DNA of 35,532 nucleotides, taken from contig NZ_BJHU01000024.1 of the NCBI RefSeq assembly GCF_005405905.1, forward strand, positions 1-35,532, written 5' to 3'. Source of the DNA: Acidovorax sp. NB1 (GTDB taxonomy: Bacteria; Pseudomonadota; Gammaproteobacteria; Burkholderiales; Burkholderiaceae_C). A program made the position numbers and the translations under genes. The notes beneath the pieces are model-generated. The model was not told the DNA's origin and did not search any database. It saw only the letters and a list, made by a program, of their open reading frames with translations. The first letter of the stretch is position 1; each line of letters begins with the position of its first letter. This document shows, one piece after another, positions 33,793-35,532 of the stretch.

Positions 33793-35459
33793 GGAGCGGC
33801 AGCAGCGGCGGCCGGTTCGGGTGGTGCTCCATCGCCGTCGTCGATTGGGGGTGGAGGCGGGAACAGTGCGAACACTGACGCCAGAAACTTCGTCACCGTG
33901 ACCGGCAGCTCGTGGAGCTCGCACTCCTCGAACAGACGCGCCGACCAGCCGGCGCCCTTGTTGCCGCCGAGGGCTTCTTTGGCGATGGCCTTGACCGCGT
34001 CGTCGTTCGGGCGCGCATCGGGGATGGCGACGTTGCCGTTCTCATCATTGGCTTTTAGGCCCGACAGGAAGGACCACAGCCGATCCACGGGCACCTCCGC
34101 CACGACTAGGTCTTCGAAGCCCTTGTAGGCGTGCTCAACATTGATTTCGAAGTTGTCCGCCAGAGCCTGCGCCTGCTCGGCCTTGCGCTTATTTTTGTAG
34201 TCAAGGTCGTAGAAGGCGAAGGTGCGTAGCCCCAGCGTCTTGAAGAACTTTCCGAACTTGGGCATGTTCGACTCGCCATCAGCGTCGAAGAAGGTCACAC
34301 CCGCGATGTCCAGCGGCTGCAAGTTGGGATCGCTCTCTTCCATGCGCCGTGCGACGACGGGCATCGCATGCAACTCGGTAACGCCTTCGACGACGATGGC
34401 TGCTCGTCCCAGCATGCATTCACACAGGCCGGAGCGAGAGAAGCGCTTGTAGTCGTTGTCTTTGAGGCCGGTGGCATCGGAGACCTTTCGCGCCGTGACC
34501 ACGCCGGCATTGCGAGCCAGCAGCAGTGTCTTGGATGGCTCGAACTTCTCGATCACAAATGGCGAGTGGGAGGTCACGAAGGCCTGTGTCGTCTTGGTCA
34601 GCAGGTATTGGGCGATGCGTCGCTGGGTGTGCGGCGGCACCGCGATCTCGGGCTCCTCCATGGCGAAGATGACCGTGTCGGGCTTGAGGTCGGCGATGAA
34701 GGAGAGCAACGCGAGCACCAGCGTGTTGATGGTGCCCGTGCCGGCGTGGGGAAATGGGACGTGTCCTTGGTCCGCCGACAGCGCCAAGAAGAACGTCATC
34801 GTCTTGCGCAGATGCTCACGCGTGAGCTCCGAAACATGCAGCTTGGTGGCGTTGCCGGGCGACTCCAATGCGATGTAGCGGGACAGCCGCCTCTCCACGG
34901 ATCGCAGAACCGGCGCGATCTCGGCCGCGTCGGCTTCGATGTCGAGGCCGCGCAGGCGCTCGATGGTCTTCTCCCACAGGCTGGTGCGCACGCCCTTGGT
35001 CCGCAGGATGATGTCGAGAAGCGACCCACGCTCCAAGCTCAGCGCCCGCGAGCCGGTCCGAAGCGCCCGCAGGTAGAGGAAACCAAACAGCCGCTTGATC
35101 GGCTTGGGAAGCTTGGTCAGCTCCCCTGGGGGAGCATCGGGACTATGGGAGAAGTAGGTGCGTGCTTCGAACTCGTCTTCCTCGGGGTTGTATTGGCCGA
35201 TGGTCTCGATCCGAAGGCAGGGGACGGCATGGGGCGGATTGGCGGCGTCGGCCTCTCCCGGCCCAAGCAGTCTTTGCTCGGCTACATGCCAAAACTCGAT
35301 GTTGCCGCCGCACTTGGCTCCGATCTCGGCGCCGGGTTCAATGAGGACCGCCTCGATCCGAAGCGGAGTCGGCACCCGCTCCGCGCCTTCTTCTGCGGCA
35401 GGGGCGAGGTATTCAGCGTTGTAGAAGTCGAACTCATCGACCGGAGGGAAGCGGTTGTG
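33789..35459 (-). CDS. OLD-family ATPase/TOPRIM nuclease, GajA-like, 5' end disrupted
   Basis: The frame encodes about 556 residues. The central ATPase part has Walker B in VIFAMEEPEIAVPP and the H-loop VTSHSP. The C-terminal TOPRIM nuclease has AIVVEGVTE, VTFFDADGESN and FAFYDLDYK. It ends with a Pro/Ala-rich tail. The N-terminal Walker A (GxxxxGKS) is missing. The open frame starts after a TAA at 35460-35462 with HNRFPPVDEFDFYNAEY, which looks like normal protein following the P-loop region. A GTG at 35375 is the first plausible start inside it. In a neighbouring frame, 35461-35532 reads LQPLVNV...LLITIALAL, which resembles the sequence around a P-loop helix with the loop removed. The gene therefore looks frameshifted or partly deleted, unless the sequence is faulty at this edge. 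Confidence 0.8.
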   Translation of the reverse strand, partial: HNRFPPVDEFDFYNAEYLAPAAEEGAERVPTPLRIEAVLIEPGAEIGAKCGGNIEFWHVAEQRLLGPGEADAANPPHAVPCLRIETIGQYNPEEDEFEARTYFSHSPDAPPGELTKLPKPIKRLFGFLYLRALRTGSRALSLERGSLLDIILRTKGVRTSLWEKTIERLRGLDIEADAAEIAPVLRSVERRLSRYIALESPGNATKLHVSELTREHLRKTMTFFLALSADQGHVPFPHAGTGTINTLVLALLSFIADLKPDTVIFAMEEPEIAVPPHTQRRIAQYLLTKTTQAFVTSHSPFVIEKFEPSKTLLLARNAGVVTARKVSDATGLKDNDYKRFSRSGLCECMLGRAAIVVEGVTELHAMPVVARRMEESDPNLQPLDIAGVTFFDADGESNMPKFGKFFKTLGLRTFAFYDLDYKNKRKAEQAQALADNFEINVEHAYKGFEDLVVAEVPVDRLWSFLSGLKANDENGNVAIPDARPNDDAVKAIAKEALGGNKGAGWSARLFEECELHELPVTVTKFLASVFALFPPPPPIDDGDGAPPEPAAAAAAP

Positions 35460-35532
35460 TTAGCGCCAGTGCAATCGTGATCAGCAGTGCCAGTCGAACA
35501 TTGACCAGGGGCTGAAGCTGGTTCCATTAGAA

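Noticed and set aside
32944..34128. 394-codon plus-strand reading frame
   Set aside because: It is antisense to the helicase and OLD-family genes, has no family features, and exists because of the GC-rich codon use of the real genes.
1..35532. CRISPR arrays, tRNA genes, rRNA and insertion sequences
   Set aside because: No regular spaced repeats, no tRNA T-loop/acceptor pairing, and no transposase or integrase frames were seen by eye.

Overview
The window looks like chromosomal DNA of a high-GC betaproteobacterium of the Burkholderiales, most likely Comamonadaceae. This rests on overall codon use, orphan tripartite-tricarboxylate-transporter (TctC) binding proteins, a DUF4148 secreted protein and an mhp-type meta-cleavage operon. 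The taxonomic placement is inference from gene content. No rRNA, tRNA, CRISPR array, insertion sequence or phage gene was recognised.

Layout. (1) 2-4056, plus strand: C-terminal part of an RND efflux pump, a short-chain dehydrogenase, a PaaI-like thioesterase and a Crp/Fnr-type regulator, closed by a hairpin. (2) 4108-7115: a small secreted DUF4148-like protein (minus) and a HEAT-repeat protein (plus), with two gene-free stretches at 4393-5123 and 7116-7702. (3) 7703-19724: an IclR regulator diverges from a long catabolic operon: tctC, TfdB/OhpB-type flavin hydroxylase, mhpB, mhpD, mhpF, mhpE, mhpC, an odd medium-chain dehydrogenase, a cupin, a flavin-reductase-fold protein and a second tctC. 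Together they should hydroxylate a phenolic acid, cleave the ring by extradiol cleavage, hydrolyse the product and convert the C5 dienoate to pyruvate and acetyl-CoA.

(4) 20001-32031: a patchwork of accessory genes, visibly less GC-rich than the catabolic operon. It holds a membrane-anchored Mrr-type endonuclease with a zinc ribbon, coupled to a HEPN-like protein; a His-Xaa-Ser (hxs) peptide-modification locus with two radical SAM enzymes (hxsB, hxsC) and a precursor with six His-Xaa-Ser repeats (hxsA), but no recognisable hxsD; a divergent lipoprotein; a tail-to-tail dual-OB/DUF488 pair; and an HExxH metallopeptidase divergent from a DUF2441-like protein. (5) 32032-35532, minus strand: a Gabija-like pair, a UvrD-type helicase (GajB-like) and an OLD-family ATPase/TOPRIM nuclease (GajA-like). 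The GajA reading frame is broken near the right edge, where the Walker A region should lie.

The most interesting parts are the hxs locus, the Mrr/HEPN pair, the broken Gabija-like pair, and the unusual composition of the mhp-like operon (TfdB-type hydroxylase, dehydrogenase without catalytic zinc ligands, lone flavin reductase).
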